From: Hygrocybe punicea
Lineage: Eukaryota > Basidiomycota > Agaricomycetes > Agaricales > Hygrophoraceae
DNA: 64,000 nt
Direction: 5' to 3'
Assembly (NCBI GenBank): GCA_963556145.1
Contig: OY744463.1
Span: 5,580,001 to 5,644,000 of the forward strand
How positions within the stretch are numbered: position 1 is the stretch's first letter; each line of letters starts with the position of its first letter. Below, one piece after another: positions 1 to 11,444 of this stretch. Made by a program: the position numbers and the translations under genes. Below the pieces are notes generated by a model. That model made no database searches and was not told where the DNA came from. It saw only the letters and a program-made list of their open reading frames with translations.

Positions 1-598
1 ATTATATGTTTTAAGTACAAATATCATTATATCATCTGAGTTACACTAATTTCTGCTTATATGGCTGATATTTCCATATATAGTAACAATAGTCACATGT
101 GACTATGACTCTTATGATCATCTCAAAATTTGGCATATATGGTGTAAAATTGCCCTATATGGTTAGACCGGTCACATGTGACTGTCACCATTGTGATCAG
201 CAAAACAATTGCTATATAATATCAAGAATTACCTTATATGGTTAGATTGGTCACATGTCACTGTCACACCTGACCCGAAATGATAATATTAGTAAGCAGT
301 TCAATTTTCAGCTGATTCTGATAAGAATTGAGACCAGTACGAATATTTTGAATATAATTGGAAGGTAATTTGTCTTTTTTGCAACAACCCATATTTAGAT
401 GCTTATGTAAGCTTGTCCACACATGGCCCCAACTGTATCTGATTTTCCAGTATCAGAAGTAGAATCATATCTCTTGCCGAAAAAAAATTTCTCTATAGGC
501 AATGCACGAACATTAATTAATTAATTAATTAATTACGAACCCTCACTGAACCAGGTCTCATAAAGAACGAGTCTTTTAATAAATTAAAAGAACTCATA
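1..598 (-). mobile_element. Non-autonomous Helentron (HINE-A), 5' part, cut by window edge
   Basis: This is the minus-strand 5' portion of a non-autonomous Helentron-like element. Its 5' terminus at 598 reads (minus) TATGAGTTCTTTTAATTT, followed by the stem partner AAAAGACTCGTTC, the CCTGGTTCAGTGAGGGTTCG block and an ATTAATTAATT microsatellite, as in five other copies here. Internally it has the copies of the 12-bp palindrome GTCACATGTGAC typical of the family. Its 3' end lies left of the window. No coding capacity is seen. The right flank is a Ty3-like pol relic. Confidence 0.75.
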
Positions 599-600
599 AT

Positions 601-1361
601 TTGATGCATGACTTTATGTGTAAACAAAACGAAGGCTTCACATGGAACGATTTAGAACGAGGATGTTTCCATACCGATTTCTTTCTGCCAGTCGAGTTCC
701 CAGTCATCCCTCACACGCCTTGGGTCGAAAAGAATATTCTGATACCCCCTGGCATCTACGAAGAAGTATGTCGCGTAATCCAAAAGAAAATCAAAGCAGG
801 CATATACAAGCCATCGAACTCATCCTACTGATCATGATGGTTCATGGTTCTCAAAAAGGGAGGAAAATCACTTAGGTTAGTGCATGGCCTCGAGCCCCTC
901 AACAAAGTTACAATCCAGCATTCCAGCGTCACGCCGATCCCTGAAAATATATGATTCGCTAATTGAGCATGGGGAGCGATGCTCAACCTCTACATCGTAT
1001 CCGATGAGCGATTGATCACCAAGTTTTCGTGAGATCTAACAACTTTCCAAACACTCTTCAGAGCATTGCGACTAGTCACCCTACCAATGGGTTGGACAAA
1101 TTCCATTCCTATATTCCACAACAACATTACATGCATCTTGCAACCCGAGATTCCTGATGTGACGATTCCTTACATCGATGATGTCCCCGTCAAAGAGCCC
1201 CTGACTAGATATCTGGGCAATGATGGATTGTACGAGACCGTTCCTGAGAATGGCAGCATCTGTCGTTTCGTATGGGAACATTTCCAGAATCTCAATCGTG
1301 TCATACAGCAAATGAAATATTGTGGAGGAACCTTTTCTGGTCTCAAGCTTTTTGTTTGCAC
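601..1361 (+). pseudogene. Ty3/gypsy reverse transcriptase relic
   Basis: This is a broken piece of a Ty3-type pol gene. The reading frame, interrupted by several stops and short frame changes, shows the region upstream of RT (PHTPWVEKNILIPPGIYEE, then AGIYKPSNSSY), a KKGGKSLRLVHGLEPLN stretch, TFQTLFRALRLVTLPMGWTN, and a YIDDVPVK segment corresponding to the catalytic YxDD box. It continues through a PENGSICRFVWEHF segment typical of the connection region. The aspartate of RT motif A is not recognisable. gag, protease, RNase H and integrase are absent. It is cut on the left by HINE-A and on the right by the duplicated promoter block. It belongs to the Agaricomycete Ty3 lineage with an extended, atypical RT, by memory of that family. 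It is dead. Confidence 0.8.
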
Positions 1362-1653
1362 CTGCAGGCCCATCTCGGTTCACGAATGACGAACATCGCC
1401 CCGGAGAGCCTGCTTGTTCAAGACCATCTAGCCCGCCCAAAGCATCGCCGGTCATTTCCTGTACCGACGGCTCTGCAGCCGCCATCTCTTGCTCGCCTTG
1501 TCCCTCTGGCTGCCATTCCGTGTCTTGCTGAGAATTCTGTTCGACGACGTTTGGTGGCGCTGCCCAAGGATTAGCCTCGTTGTCCGCCATGGTGACGTCG
1601 ATGTCCACGTAGGGCGTGGCAAAGCTGACCATGTTCGAAAAGGTTGAGAACAT
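1362..1653 (-). pseudogene. 5' exon copy of the 26350 gene (inverted duplicate)
   Basis: Read on the minus strand from an ATG at 1653 (MFSTFSNMVSFATPYVDID), this matches the first exon of the gene at 26350 nearly residue for residue. It includes the Kozak-like second start (accATGGCGGAC, MADNEANPWAAPP) and the GGLDGLEQAGSPGRC segment. Similarity stops at about 1362, right where the full gene has its first splice donor. Downstream exons are missing and the frame runs into antisense of the Ty3 relic. Its upstream promoter half was separated by insertion of HINE-B at 1689 and continues at 6025. Confidence 0.75.
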
Positions 1654-3050
1654 GATAGAGTGGTGTGTGTGTGGTTCAGGACATTTTTACTTGTTTAGTG
1701 GGCCAGTGCTGCGCATGGCATGAACGAGTTCTTTTTTTCCCCTTCCGACTTCCATGATGAAGTAAGCAATAAGATTAAGTTGCATAAAGCATTTTACATA
1801 TGGTATGAGACATATATATTGAATATTGCAAATTGTTGTAATGAGTCCACCTCACACCTCAGCAACATAAAAAGTAGACAAAATAAAACTACCTAGTGGG
1901 TCTTCAGTCTTCATCAACCTCCTCACTTACTGTCATCATGTAATATTCTCAGCCATAAAAGAAATGTTCAAGGAGCAACAGGTCAACTGCCAAACATAAC
2001 CATCTCCTAAATAGTATAATAACAATTGACTTACATTTTTTCAACCCTACTTCTCCATGACCTTGAATGCTGTACAACAGATGAGTCATCAATATGAAGA
2101 CAGCTGTACTTGTTGAGTGGGCTAATGTTGCACATAGCATAAACAAGTCTGTTTTCTTTCATTTTATTTGTATGATTGTTACTAACATTAATAAGTGATT
2201 AATATACAATTAACATATAAGATAATGTGTGATATCACATTGAATTTTATATTTGAAGTAAAAATAATAGTAGATGATCAGAAATAAGCTCATTTCAGCT
2301 TATATGACTGATATTTCCATATATAGTAACAGTGGTCACATGTGACTATAACTTGTGTGATCAGCTCAAAATTTAGGATATATAGTGTAAAATTGCCTTA
2401 TATGGTTAGACTAGTCACATGTGACTATCACCATTATGATCAGTAAAAAATTTGCAGTACAATATCAGAAATTGCCTTATATGATTAGAGTGGTCACATG
2501 TGACTGTCACATCTTGCCCGAAATGGTTATATTAGTCAGCAGTTCAATTTTTAGCTGATTCTGATTAGAATTGAGACTATTATAAATATTTTAAATATAA
2601 TTATATTTGTGTAATAAATACTATGATGGTCGTCTGCGATTTAGCATATATTATGCAAACTTACTATATATGGTTAGACTGGTCACATGTGACTGTTACT
2701 ATTACGATCAGCAAAAAAATTGGTATACAATGTCAAAAATTGCCTTATATGGTTAGACTGGTCACATGTGACTGTCACACCTTGCCCGAAATGTTTATGT
2801 TAGTCAGCAGTTTGATTTTCAGCTAATTCCAATGAGAACTGAAGGTAGCATGAATATTTTGAATATAATTGGGAGATAATTTGTCTTGTGTGAGACATCC
2901 CATATTTGGATGCTTATGTAAGCCACTCCAAACATGGCCCAGATTTTATGTAACATTCCAACATAAGAAGTAGAATCATATCTCTTGCCCAAAAAAATTC
3001 TCTCTATGGGCGATGCAAAAACATTAATGAATTAATTAATGAATTAATTA

Positions 3051-3121
3051 CAGCGTATTTCATAAAGGTAGGCCGGTGCAAAAAAAAAAAAAAAAAAGGT
3101 AAGCAATCCGGGCTCAGCCGG
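3051..3121 (+). repeat. Left terminal inverted repeat of Tc1/mariner element
   Basis: The repeat begins CAGCGTATTTCATAAAGG and contains GGCCGGTGC, an A-run, then GGTAAGCAATCCGGGCTCAG. It pairs with 5890-5961. The two arms match base for base outside the homopolymer. Confidence 0.9.
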
Positions 3122-3137
3122 TTTAGTTCGCACCGTC

Positions 3138-4203
3138 ATGTCGAACTTTCGACTTATCAGCCAGGACGTGAAGGAGCGTGCCCTCTGGCTCATCGAGCAC
3201 AACTACGCCCCTCAAGACATCTGTGAACTCTTTGATATCTCAGAGCGGAGCCTCCGACGGTGGAAATCCAACCATCATGTCCATGGCTCCGTCATTCCAC
3301 CTCTCAATCCTCTCCGCGGTCGGCCTCGTATACTCAACGCAAACATGACCCATGACCTTTCCACACTCATCCAAGAAGCTCCCGACCTATATCTCGATGA
3401 GATTCAGGATTGGTTGGCTTTGGCTTACCAGTACTGTGTCTCAAAAGCGACACTATTCCGAAACATCCGCGATGCTGGTCTTACATTCAAGTTACTACGC
3501 AAGGCTGCCCTCGAGCGTGATGAGGACTTGCGCCAGGAGTGGATGGTGGACATGAATGCTGATTTTGTTGCAGCACAGATGATATTCGTCGATGAGAGCA
3601 GCAAGGATGACCGGACGATATACAGGCACTATGGTCGAGCACCTGCAGGGCAGCGTGCTACCATTAGTGCCAATTTTGTTCGAGGAGATCGTTACAGTAT
3701 GGTTGCGGCCCTATCGTTGGATGGTTATGAGGCACTCCGTGTATTTCCAGGGTCTGTGGACGGTGACACTTTTCTTGATTTTATTTTGAATGATGTCGTG
3801 TGTATCTCCCCTCTGAGTCTATTGTGGGACTGACGGACTACTATAGATGCCTAGAATGAATGCTTTTCCACGCGACAAGAGCGTTCTTGTCCTCGACAAC
3901 TGTGCAATTCACAAGACTAATGCGCTTCGTGAGATTCTTGAAGGAAACCGCCACCAACTCGTCTTTCTTCCACCATATTCACCGGATTTCAATCCTATCG
4001 AAGAGAGTTTCAGTAGTGGTTAGTTTTCCTCCTGTTGTCATTCTCATTCTCAACTTCCTATCTCAGTGAAGGCCTGGATTCGTCGGCATTGGATTCATGT
4101 TCAGGAGCATCAATACCCAGAGATTGCATTGATGGAGGCGGCATACACTGTCACAAGGGAGAAAGCGCGCGAATGGTTCACACATGCTGGTTACAATGTT
4201 TAG
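3138..4203 (+). CDS. Tc1/mariner (IS630-type) transposase, three exons
   Basis: This is a DDE transposase that would excise and insert the host element at TA. The N-terminus carries a helix-turn-helix (LIEHNYAPQDICELFDIS, then SERSLRRWK) followed by a GRPR hook. The catalytic acid triad is visible: D in MIFVDESSKDD (exon 1), D in VLVLDNCAIHK (exon 2), and E in YSPDFNPIEES (exon 2). Introns are inferred at about 3796-3846 (donor gtgtgtat, acceptor ctatag) and about 4019-4066 (gttagttttcc to tatctcag). The latter joins FSS to VKAWIRR in frame. The stop is TAG at 4201-4203. Length after splicing is about 325 aa, normal for the family. No in-frame stop is seen, so it could be active. The start is the first ATG after the TIR. 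Confidence 0.88.
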
Positions 4204-4437
4204 CGTTGTCCCTTTTTTTCGTCTCATCGTTTTCATGAATAAAATGTTGTATTTCTATGAAGGCTCGGGTATATTGGCTTATCCTGAAGACATCGTGAAG
4301 TTATACTGAAAGTAATATATGACTAGATGAAAGTAAGGCTAATAAATGTATCCGATTGAAGATAATGAGTGTCCATATTGAAACGAGTGTCCTTGAATGT
4401 CGGGTATATGCAAGTGGCATGGTAAAATGTACCACGT

Positions 4438-5852
4438 TCAACACTTACTATCTCGTTTGAACCTTTTGTATGCCTTGAGGACTCTCTTCCAGGCAAGTGG
4501 TTTGAAGCCGGCATCTTTGTATTCTTGCTCCGAAACAGCTCCCAGATCATCTCCAATCACAAAACCGAGCTTCTCCAAGCCTGCCTCAATATTCTCGTCA
4601 AGCTTGTAATGCTGGCAGAATTCAGCATTGTCGATGTCAGCAAGAATTGGCGAGGAGGGTGGATCATCGGTACGTTTCGGTGATGGGTTGTTTTCGGCTT
4701 GGGGAGGGTGTTGAACATGCCAAGGAGGGGGGAAACCGTAAGGGGGATAAGGGGCTCCATAACCCAGATATGCATTATATTGGGGAATTGAAACGGGTGG
4801 GTAAGAATATGGTGGCATGTGTAGTGCAGCTGGTACGGGCGGTGCAGCTGGTATGGGTGGTGCAGCAGGTACGGGTGGTGCAGTAAGAGGCACAGGCAGT
4901 GTTTCAGGCGGTGTTTCAGGCACACTGCCAGCAGCACTCGTTGCCTTTTCAAGGTGCCCTTTTGACGGCCTCTTGAGAGCTTGAGACGCGTTGAATGCAG
5001 CAACATTGGGTGGTCTCGTAACTGTTGCTTTACCAGCCTTGATAGACTGTGCCCAGACAAGTAGTCGGGGACGTGTCAATTCAAAATGGAGGTCGGCGGG
5101 CCGATGATGGAAACAGGATATATTGGGATGGAGCTCGCACAGGCCACTAGGGTAGTTAGTTGAAAGTTGCTCGATGATCTCCTCAAGTGCATCATCAAGC
5201 CTCATCTAACAAAAGTTATTAGCACCAGAACAATACATAACGAGTAAAAAGTACTTGCCCCCCTCATGACTGCACGATCATCAGGCTCAAAGTCATAGTC
5301 ATCAATGCCTGTGTTGTCAGCCAGAGATCCTACAGCACCTCCTGTGGTGATCCAAGGGCGAGTGGGGGTTGTGTGATCAGGTTTGGGTGACTGCATCCGG
5401 ACAATAACATATGTGTCTAGTTTTCCACTAATCTTCCTGAGCATCGAGATGAACCCAGTATTGCTTTGTAGAGGCAACCAGGCCCCACTGGCTGGCTTGA
5501 GGAAATGCCATTCGAAAGAGTTGATAGCCAGGTTGCCACGCTGGACTGTAAGCATCTCTGCAACGATTCCAAGGAAGTCATCCCACCCAATTGCTGTGTT
5601 ACAATTCACTGGACCAACAGATACTGTGTCTGCCTTTTCAGCCTTAGTACGTTTGCCTGCTGTTCGGATACGTTTAGCTGGCTGGATCACGGAGAGCATG
5701 AGCTCAAAAATGATGGAGGGTGCTGGTGCAGGTGCAGGAACCGGAAAGGAGTGTGGCAGAGGATTACTGTTTGCCTGGGTATTTGCAGGTACATGATTTA
5801 CATCAAAAGGAGTGACAGGTGGAGGCTGGTAAGCTGGAGGAGGGGTGGACAT
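4438..5852 (-). CDS. Passenger gene of the Tc1/mariner element (PB1-like and SAM-like domains?)
   Basis: This is a two-exon gene, convergent to the transposase and wholly inside the terminal repeats. Exon 1 is 5259-5852. A 53-nt intron at 5206-5258 has a GC-AG boundary (gcaagt ... gttag, with a gctaataac branch site). Exon 2 is 4438-5205. The predicted protein of about 453 aa has a proline/alanine-rich N-terminus, a compact region at about residues 70-160 with the feel of a PB1/ubiquitin-like fold (IGWDDFLGIVAEML ... FEWHFLKPASGAWLPL ... DTYVIVRMQSP), a second Pro-rich linker (PPVPAAPP repeats), and a C-terminal helical stretch of about 60 residues resembling a SAM domain (YKLDENIEAGLEKLGF ... 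LGAVSEQEYKDAGF). Domain names are inference from motif shape. The open frame across a spliced intron argues for a functional gene. Confidence 0.75.
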
Positions 5853-5889
5853 TGGTATTTGCTAGAGAGACGATACACTCATAGGAGGT

Positions 5890-5961
5890 CCGGCTGAGCC
5901 CGGATTGCTTACCAATTTTTTTTTTTTTTTTGGCACCGGCCTACCTTTATGAAATACGCTG
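5890..5961 (-). repeat. Right terminal inverted repeat of Tc1/mariner element
   Basis: This is the inverse of 3051-3121, ending ...GAAATACGCTG at 5961, followed by the duplicated TA. Confidence 0.9.
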
Positions 5962-6024
5962 TAATTACGAACCTTCACTGAACCAGGTCTAATAAAGAAC
6001 GTTAATAAATTAAAAGAACTCGTA

Positions 6025-6323
6025 ATATGTAACCAAGCAGTCTAGGGATAGGACTGGAATAAATTGTAACAATAAGTACGTGACTGTCAGAGAATGACTC
6101 CCCGCCCACCAACCAAATAAGGAAACCGCCCTATCCAAATAAGGAAACCGCTCCCTATTGCCCTGCGAAACCACCGCTATGATTCAACCAGCGGCTCCCA
6201 CCATGAAACCGCTCAGGGTAAGTGATGGATCATCTGCCCGGTTCCTTCTTCGTATTCGTTCCGATTCTCCGATCCAATGGCTCTGACATATTCCATATTC
6301 CAACTCCTTATCCGCTCACACTC
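6025..6323. promoter_or_regulatory. Duplicated bidirectional promoter block, left copy
   Basis: With 1362-1688 this is the inverted copy of 26021-26640. It holds two tandem AAATAAGGAAACCGCyCyAT units and, on the plus strand, an ATG at 6203 (MKPLR) followed directly by gtaagt, the same first exon that faces left in the right-hand copy. Similarity ends at about 6323 (CGCTCACACTC). HINE-B separates the two halves. Beyond 6323 to about 6435 I see no further gene. Confidence 0.6.
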
Positions 6324-6435
6324 AATCTTTCCATATTTGTACACAATCGTTACTTCCAAAGTATAGTACAAATGGTTTGAATTGTTATTCGGACATACAA
6401 CTGTTTGCTGACTCTTCTGAGACCTATGAGAGTTC

Positions 6436-7100
6436 TCATGCTGTTTGTCCATTGCCTAATGTGTTGTTCCTGTCATCATGCCGAGCTTTGGCCGCCGAGT
6501 TCTTCATACGCAGCTTGAGGATATCTCGAACAGGCCAACAGTCTGCATACTTTTTGAGCTCTTCAAATTTATCTGCCGTCTTTCCCGCTGGTGAGTGAGC
6601 CAGTGCTGATCAAGCGAGACTCTTCCCTAACCTCATCACAGATTACATTGACCAGCTCTTTTTTCTGAGAGGCGTAACTCTTCGTGGGATTGAGCATCCT
6701 TGCTGCTTGCTTATGCACAAATTTCTGTTACAGTCAATATCTTGAAATCTTTATATCCAGTGAGTCATACCTCGATTTCTTCAAATCGTTTTGCATCCCA
6801 ATTTACTGCATGCTCCAGGTTATGGCCACCTCGACCTGGCCGTGCCACTTCACCGCGTGGCTTCGGAATTTCCTCTCCAGGGACTGATGACTCTGACAAT
6901 TCTGACAATTCCGAACAACAACTTTGGCTGTCGTCGGAATAGATTTTGTCGATGTTAACACCAATTGGCATTGGATTTAGCCAAGCTGCATGTTTGACTC
7001 GAGTAGTAGTAGGTGGCGGTGGGCTTGGAGTTTTGATATCAAAGTGTACACGGGTTGTCAGAAGTGGTAGATGCCTTCGGATGACAGGAATGGCCGTCAT
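6436..7100 (-). CDS. Small uncharacterised Agaricomycete-type gene, about three exons
   Basis: This is a spliced minus-strand gene of unknown function. Exon 1 (about 6766-7100) encodes MTAIPVIRRHLPLLTTRVHF, a TPSPPPP tract, and an acidic serine-rich part (SCCSELSELSESS). A GT-AG intron follows (gtatga ... tgtaacag). Exon 2 encodes KFVHKQAARMLNPTKSY. After a second probable intron (gttaggg ... caccag), exon 3 encodes FEELKKYADCWPVRDI, a LKLRMKNSAAKAR segment, and a stop at 6436-6438. The phase at the last junction does not fit cleanly, so either a different donor is used or there is a 1-nt frameshift. The YADCWPVRDILKLRMK block is one I recall from repeated fungal hypothetical proteins. No catalytic motif is visible. 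Confidence 0.55.
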
Positions 7101-7327
7101 TCAATGATGAGTGTCAGACAGAGGATGCAGTATATATGTACTACCGATTACACAAGCCCTGTGTAACATCGTTCACACGTAATGCCAATTGTTGTATTCC
7201 TGACTCAAATTAAAAACCTCTGACTTTGTCATCATGATTGACTCCTGCAATTAATTTATGAAGATAATAATCAAGGGGCTACATAAGTCTCCACCATTAG
7301 TACGTTGTAACTTGTCCAACTTCTACC

Positions 7328-7558
7328 ATGAACACAGCCCAGCTGAAACAAGTGATACTTCTCCTTCCATAAATCGACGATGCTAAAAGATATCATAGGA
7401 TTACAGCCTGATTGCTCGCCTCAAAGGCCACACTCAGCCCATTAATTGTCTTGCCTTCAACAACAAGGGAAACCTACTTGCCAGCAGAGGTAATATCCTT
7501 GCAGGCTATTGATATTTCCCTGACCCGAGCGCTACCAGGTGACAACGAAACAGCTCAT
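7328..7558 (+). pseudogene. WD40 gene, 5' part (split by Helentron insertion)
   Basis: The first exons of a WD40-repeat gene. The ATG at 7328 starts MNTAQLKQ. Intron 7352-7398 (gtgata ... catag) joins DYSLIARLKGHTQPINC and LAFNNKGNLLASR. Intron 7490-7538 joins GDNETAH at the insertion point (7558). The GHTQPINCLAFNNKGNLLAS pattern is a canonical WD40 blade. The frame continues exactly at 23672 as IWVVKGFKRLQ, so the gene was whole before the chimeric Helentron landed between the His and Ile codons. Confidence 0.8.
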
Positions 7559-8897
7559 TACGAGTTCTTTTAATTTATTAAAAGACTCGTTCTTTATCAG
7601 ACCTGGTTCAGTGAGGGTTCGTAATTAATTAATTAATTAATTGATTAATTGATTGATTAATTAATTAATGAAGTTGATCGTATGTAGGGGACTTTTTTTT
7701 TGGGCAAAAGATATGATTCTAGTTGCTATACTGAAAATTAACATGTGGTCCTAGCCATGTGTGGACAAGCTTACATAAGCATCCAAATATGGGTTGCCTC
7801 AGAAAAGACACATTACCTTCAAATTATATTCAAAATATTCATACTGACTTCAATTCTTATCGGAATGAGCTGAAAATTGAACTGCTGACTAATATAACTA
7901 GTTCGGGCAAGGTGTGACAGTCACATGTGACTGATCTAACCATATAAGGTAATTTCAAATAATATATACCAAATTTTTTACTGATCGTAAGGGTGACAGT
8001 CACACGTGACTAGTCTAACCATATGAGGTAATTTTACATAAAGTTTGCTAAATTTCATATTAACCACCATAACATTGATTGCATGTAACAAATAGAATTA
8101 CATAAGACAATTATATATATTTTATCAAATGTTTTGGTCTTTGTTATCTTATTTGAGCTTGAGTAAACAAATGCAAATAGATATAAACAAAGACAAATAA
8201 AATCCTTATTTGCTGATATCATCAGTAGACATGCATGAGTGATGTTGCAACTTTGCCATGTGACAAACAAATACAAATAAACAAACTCAATATAGTTAGT
8301 TTAATTTTAGTTTTGGTCAATTTTCTTACATAATCTTGATTATGTAATCATTAGTCAGATCACCATTTGAACCCAGACTTTGAACCTTATTGCACTTTTG
8401 CCTCTTGAACCTGAACCACCACCTTCCTCATTTGGTGCGTTAAGTCCGAGTTTTTTGACCTTTTTGGCTCATTTAAGCTCGGTTTTCCATATTCAGACTC
8501 CGAAAAACTGCGACCTGGATCAGGTGATGTTTCCGCACCATTCAGGGTCCAATGCTGACATAATATTCCCTTTTATAGATAAAAAAGTCAAAAATTCTTC
8601 GGATTTTCATGCTTTTGCTTTTCTCTGGCTCTGTTTTGTATCTTGGAGCACTGGTAATGTCTTTTATTGGTGTAAATTATTGTTGGTTGACATAATCTAT
8701 CATTGGACAGTTAATCTTCCTGTCAACATTCAAAGTATGTGGAAATTTCGCATTTTTTCACCTTTGTAGATTGTATAAGCTCATTTCTTAACCTACAGGT
8801 TTACAGTGGATCCTTTCTAGCTCAGGTATGAATCTTTTACCATCTATGATCAAATGTTTACATATTATATTCATATATAGCTTTAAAATGCCAAATT

Positions 8898-10925
8898 TTG
8901 TGCATTTTTTCGATTTTTACTACTTTATGTGCTGGAATTTGTATTGGTATGTTTTTTATACATCTTCTCCAGCTATATTTGACATATCCATATTGTCATC
9001 CAGCTTCTATTTTCAAAAAAATTATAAAACTGTTCACAAAAATGTTAAAAATGTCATCCATGTCACAATATCTTATGATTTTTATCATTGCAATGTCTTG
9101 GGCACAATGTGCTGTTACTGGGATTGTCCTTGTGCCTCCTGCAAGTGACATACAAAATGTCCATGTCACACCAACTGTCTCTGTAATACCAAATGTCATT
9201 CTGTGCCCTGTTACTCTGAATTTTTACGAAGACAATCTCACAAAGAATGAAAATCCCACTTATTTACCAATTTTAGTCCCCATTCATAATATTAGTCTCC
9301 AATCCACCTCTTCTTTCACATCACACATCCCTGAAAAAATCACAAGTATCTCCAACAGTACTGAATTTGTTCTTTCTAGTTGTAAATCAGCTCATCCCTC
9401 TTTTTTATTTGAACTATATGCCAGGATCTTCTTGAACATGTTTGATTTGCTTTCTGTCTATCATTGTACAACTAGCATTGCTAACAAATGCATGTATATT
9501 AAGTTGAAATCTCAACAGAATCTAGTCAGAAAACATGACTTTAAAGCTTACCTGAAATATGTAACCAAACAACCTATATTAGCCAATGGAGGAATTCTGT
9601 TGTTTGTCTTGGTTCTGCATCATTTCCTAGCTTTTCAAATGTCTGCTCACTATATTTGCAATAAAACTTCGAAATTATTTGACATGTTCATGTGTGAAAA
9701 TGTACCTTTCAATGCTAACATTCATATTGAATGTATTGGTGGAGGAAAAGCAAATGTATTCTCATTTCATGAACTAATTCCTGCTTCAATCAATGATAAT
9801 GCTAGTATGAATGCAGCTAAATATAAATTCCACTCGTACATGCCAAAAAATGAAGCACTCTCACTGGAATCATCATCTGAGAAGTCACTTGTAATTTTAA
9901 ATCACCCATTTGAACTGTTGACTCCAAAATTGACCATTGCAAGTTTGAAAGTGATTGCTGCTAGCCATAGCATTCTTGTACACTCAAGAATAAATCATGG
10001 AGCACTTCAGACTGCAATACAGAATCATGTGTGCTCCAGCTGCCCTGCTTTTGTGTCAGTATTTGAATTAATTGATGAAGAAGCAATTGCAAGTCACAAG
10101 AAAACCCTGAATATCATGGCAGTTAATAAGTTCAAAAATCAGAATTCTGAGAAGCATTCCAAACAAAACCTTCTGGCTATTCAAAAATTCAAAACACAAT
10201 ATCCTGAGAGACATGCAAAACAAAATCTGGCAGCTGTACAGAAATTTCAGCTTGAAAATCCTGACAAGTATGCAAAACAACATCTGGTAGCTATACAGAA
10301 ATTTCAGCTTGAAAATCCTGACAAGTGTGCAAAACAACATCTGGCAGCTGTACAAAAGTTTCAGAGTGAAAATCCTGACCAGCATGCAAAGCAAAATCTG
10401 GCAGCTGTACAAAAATTTCAGAATGAACATCCTGATAAGCATGCCAAACAACATCTGGCAGCTGTACAAAAGTTTCAGAGTGAAAATCCTGACCAGCATG
10501 CAAAGCAAAATCTGGCAGCTGTACAAAAATTTCAGAATGAACATCCTGATAAGCATGCCAAACAACATCTAGCAGCTGTGCAGAAATTTCAGAGTGAAAA
10601 CCCAGAGAAACATACTAAACAAAATCTAGCAGCTGTCCAGAAATTTCATCTGGAAAATCCTGAGAAGCATGCAAGACAAAATCTAGCAGCTGTACAAAAG
10701 TTCAAAGTTGATCATCATGACAGACACCTAAAACACACACTAAATGCAGTCAGAAGACATACAATGAATCACCCTGAGCAGCATGCCCAAACCAATCACA
10801 TCGCTGTCAATACATATAGAGACAACATTCAATTTCCTCCAGATCCACCTTCAACAAAATTGCAACACACTATTGTTTCCAAGTTCTGTCAAGATACTTC
10901 TCCTAACAAATTCAGTGAATCTGGT
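8898..10925 (+). pseudogene. Truncated Helentron protein, N-terminal region only
   Basis: This is an open frame equal to the start of the 20989 minus-strand frame, with only scattered substitutions (for example KHARQ versus THVTQ, NHIAV versus NHLAV). It carries the run of 14-18-residue KHAKQNLAAVQKFQ repeats and stops being homologous at NKFSESG, where the nested HINE begins (10926). The DUF6570-like, HUH, helicase and protease parts are absent. No function is expected. Confidence 0.75.
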
Positions 10926-10998
10926 TATGAGTTCTTTTAATTTATTAAAAGACTCGTTCTTTATGAGACCTGGTTCAGTGAGGGTTCGTAATTAATTA
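10926..10998 (+). mobile_element. HINE-C, 5' fragment
   Basis: The 5' tip (TATGAGTTCTTTTAATTT, the stem partner, CCTGGTTCAGTGAGGGTTCG, then ATTAATTAA) of a plus-strand non-autonomous Helentron that resumes at 22605. It is split by the autonomous Helentron inserted in the TTAATTAA microsatellite. Confidence 0.75.
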
Positions 10999-11444
10999 AC
11001 TTGTTTAGTGGGCCAGTGCTGCGCATGGCATGAACGAGTTCTTTTTTCCCCTTCCTCACTTCTTTGCTGAATTAAGAAAATTCCATGGAGCATGTTACAT
11101 ATGGCATAAGATACATAGCATGTGTTGCATATTGCATATTGATCTAATAAACCCACCTCCCACCTCTGCAACATATATAAATTAGTATAAAATAAAACTA
11201 CATAGAGTGTCTTCATCAACCTCCTCTCTACCTGCCATCTCCCCTGTGTTGCACCATCATGCAACACTCTCACCCATGAAGCAATTGCTCAGGGAGCAAC
11301 AGGTCAACTGCCAAACACAACTGCCCCCCAAACAGTGTGCTGACAATTAACTCACATTTGCTCAACCCTACTTCTCCATGACCCTGAATGCTACACAACA
11401 GATGAACACATGAAGGCAGCCATGCTTGACCTCAAGGAGGATGC

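Larger units (their letters stand above)
3051..5961 (+). mobile_element. Tc1/mariner element with passenger gene
   Basis: This is a complete 2,911-bp DNA transposon. It starts CAGCGTATTTCATAAAGG and ends with the inverse. The inverted termini are about 71 bp long (3051-3121 and 5890-5961), each containing an internal A- or T-run of about 18. The target TA is duplicated (3049-3050 and 5962-5963), as expected for the superfamily. It lies in the ATTAATTA microsatellite of HINE-B. It carries a spliced transposase on the plus strand and, convergent to it, a two-exon gene of about 453 codons. Most Tc1/mariner elements carry only a transposase, so the second gene is unusual. Confidence 0.92.
1689..6024 (-). 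mobile_element. Non-autonomous Helentron (HINE-B), interrupted by Tc1/mariner
   Basis: Both ends are present. The 3' end on the minus strand is the segment ending ...GCACTGGCCCACTAAACAAGT (plus-strand start at 1689), and the 5' end is TACGAGTTCTTTTAATTT at 6024. An asymmetric inverted repeat (ACGAGTTCTTTT) lies at the 5' tip and about 30 bp inside the 3' end, followed by the GCCATGCGCAGCACTGGC partial hairpin. This is the Helentron/Helitron2 layout. Excluding the Tc1 insert the element is about 1.4 kb and non-coding. Comparison with the uninterrupted site near 26311 shows insertion into the promoter block without a clear target duplication. The 5' hairpin carries an 8-bp deletion relative to other copies. 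It contains repeated GTCACATGTGAC modules. Confidence 0.8.

Noticed and set aside
10068..10568. Antisense 166-codon frame (also 19319-19819)
   Set aside because: It lies opposite the KHAKQ repeat array, and its regularity mirrors the sense repeats.
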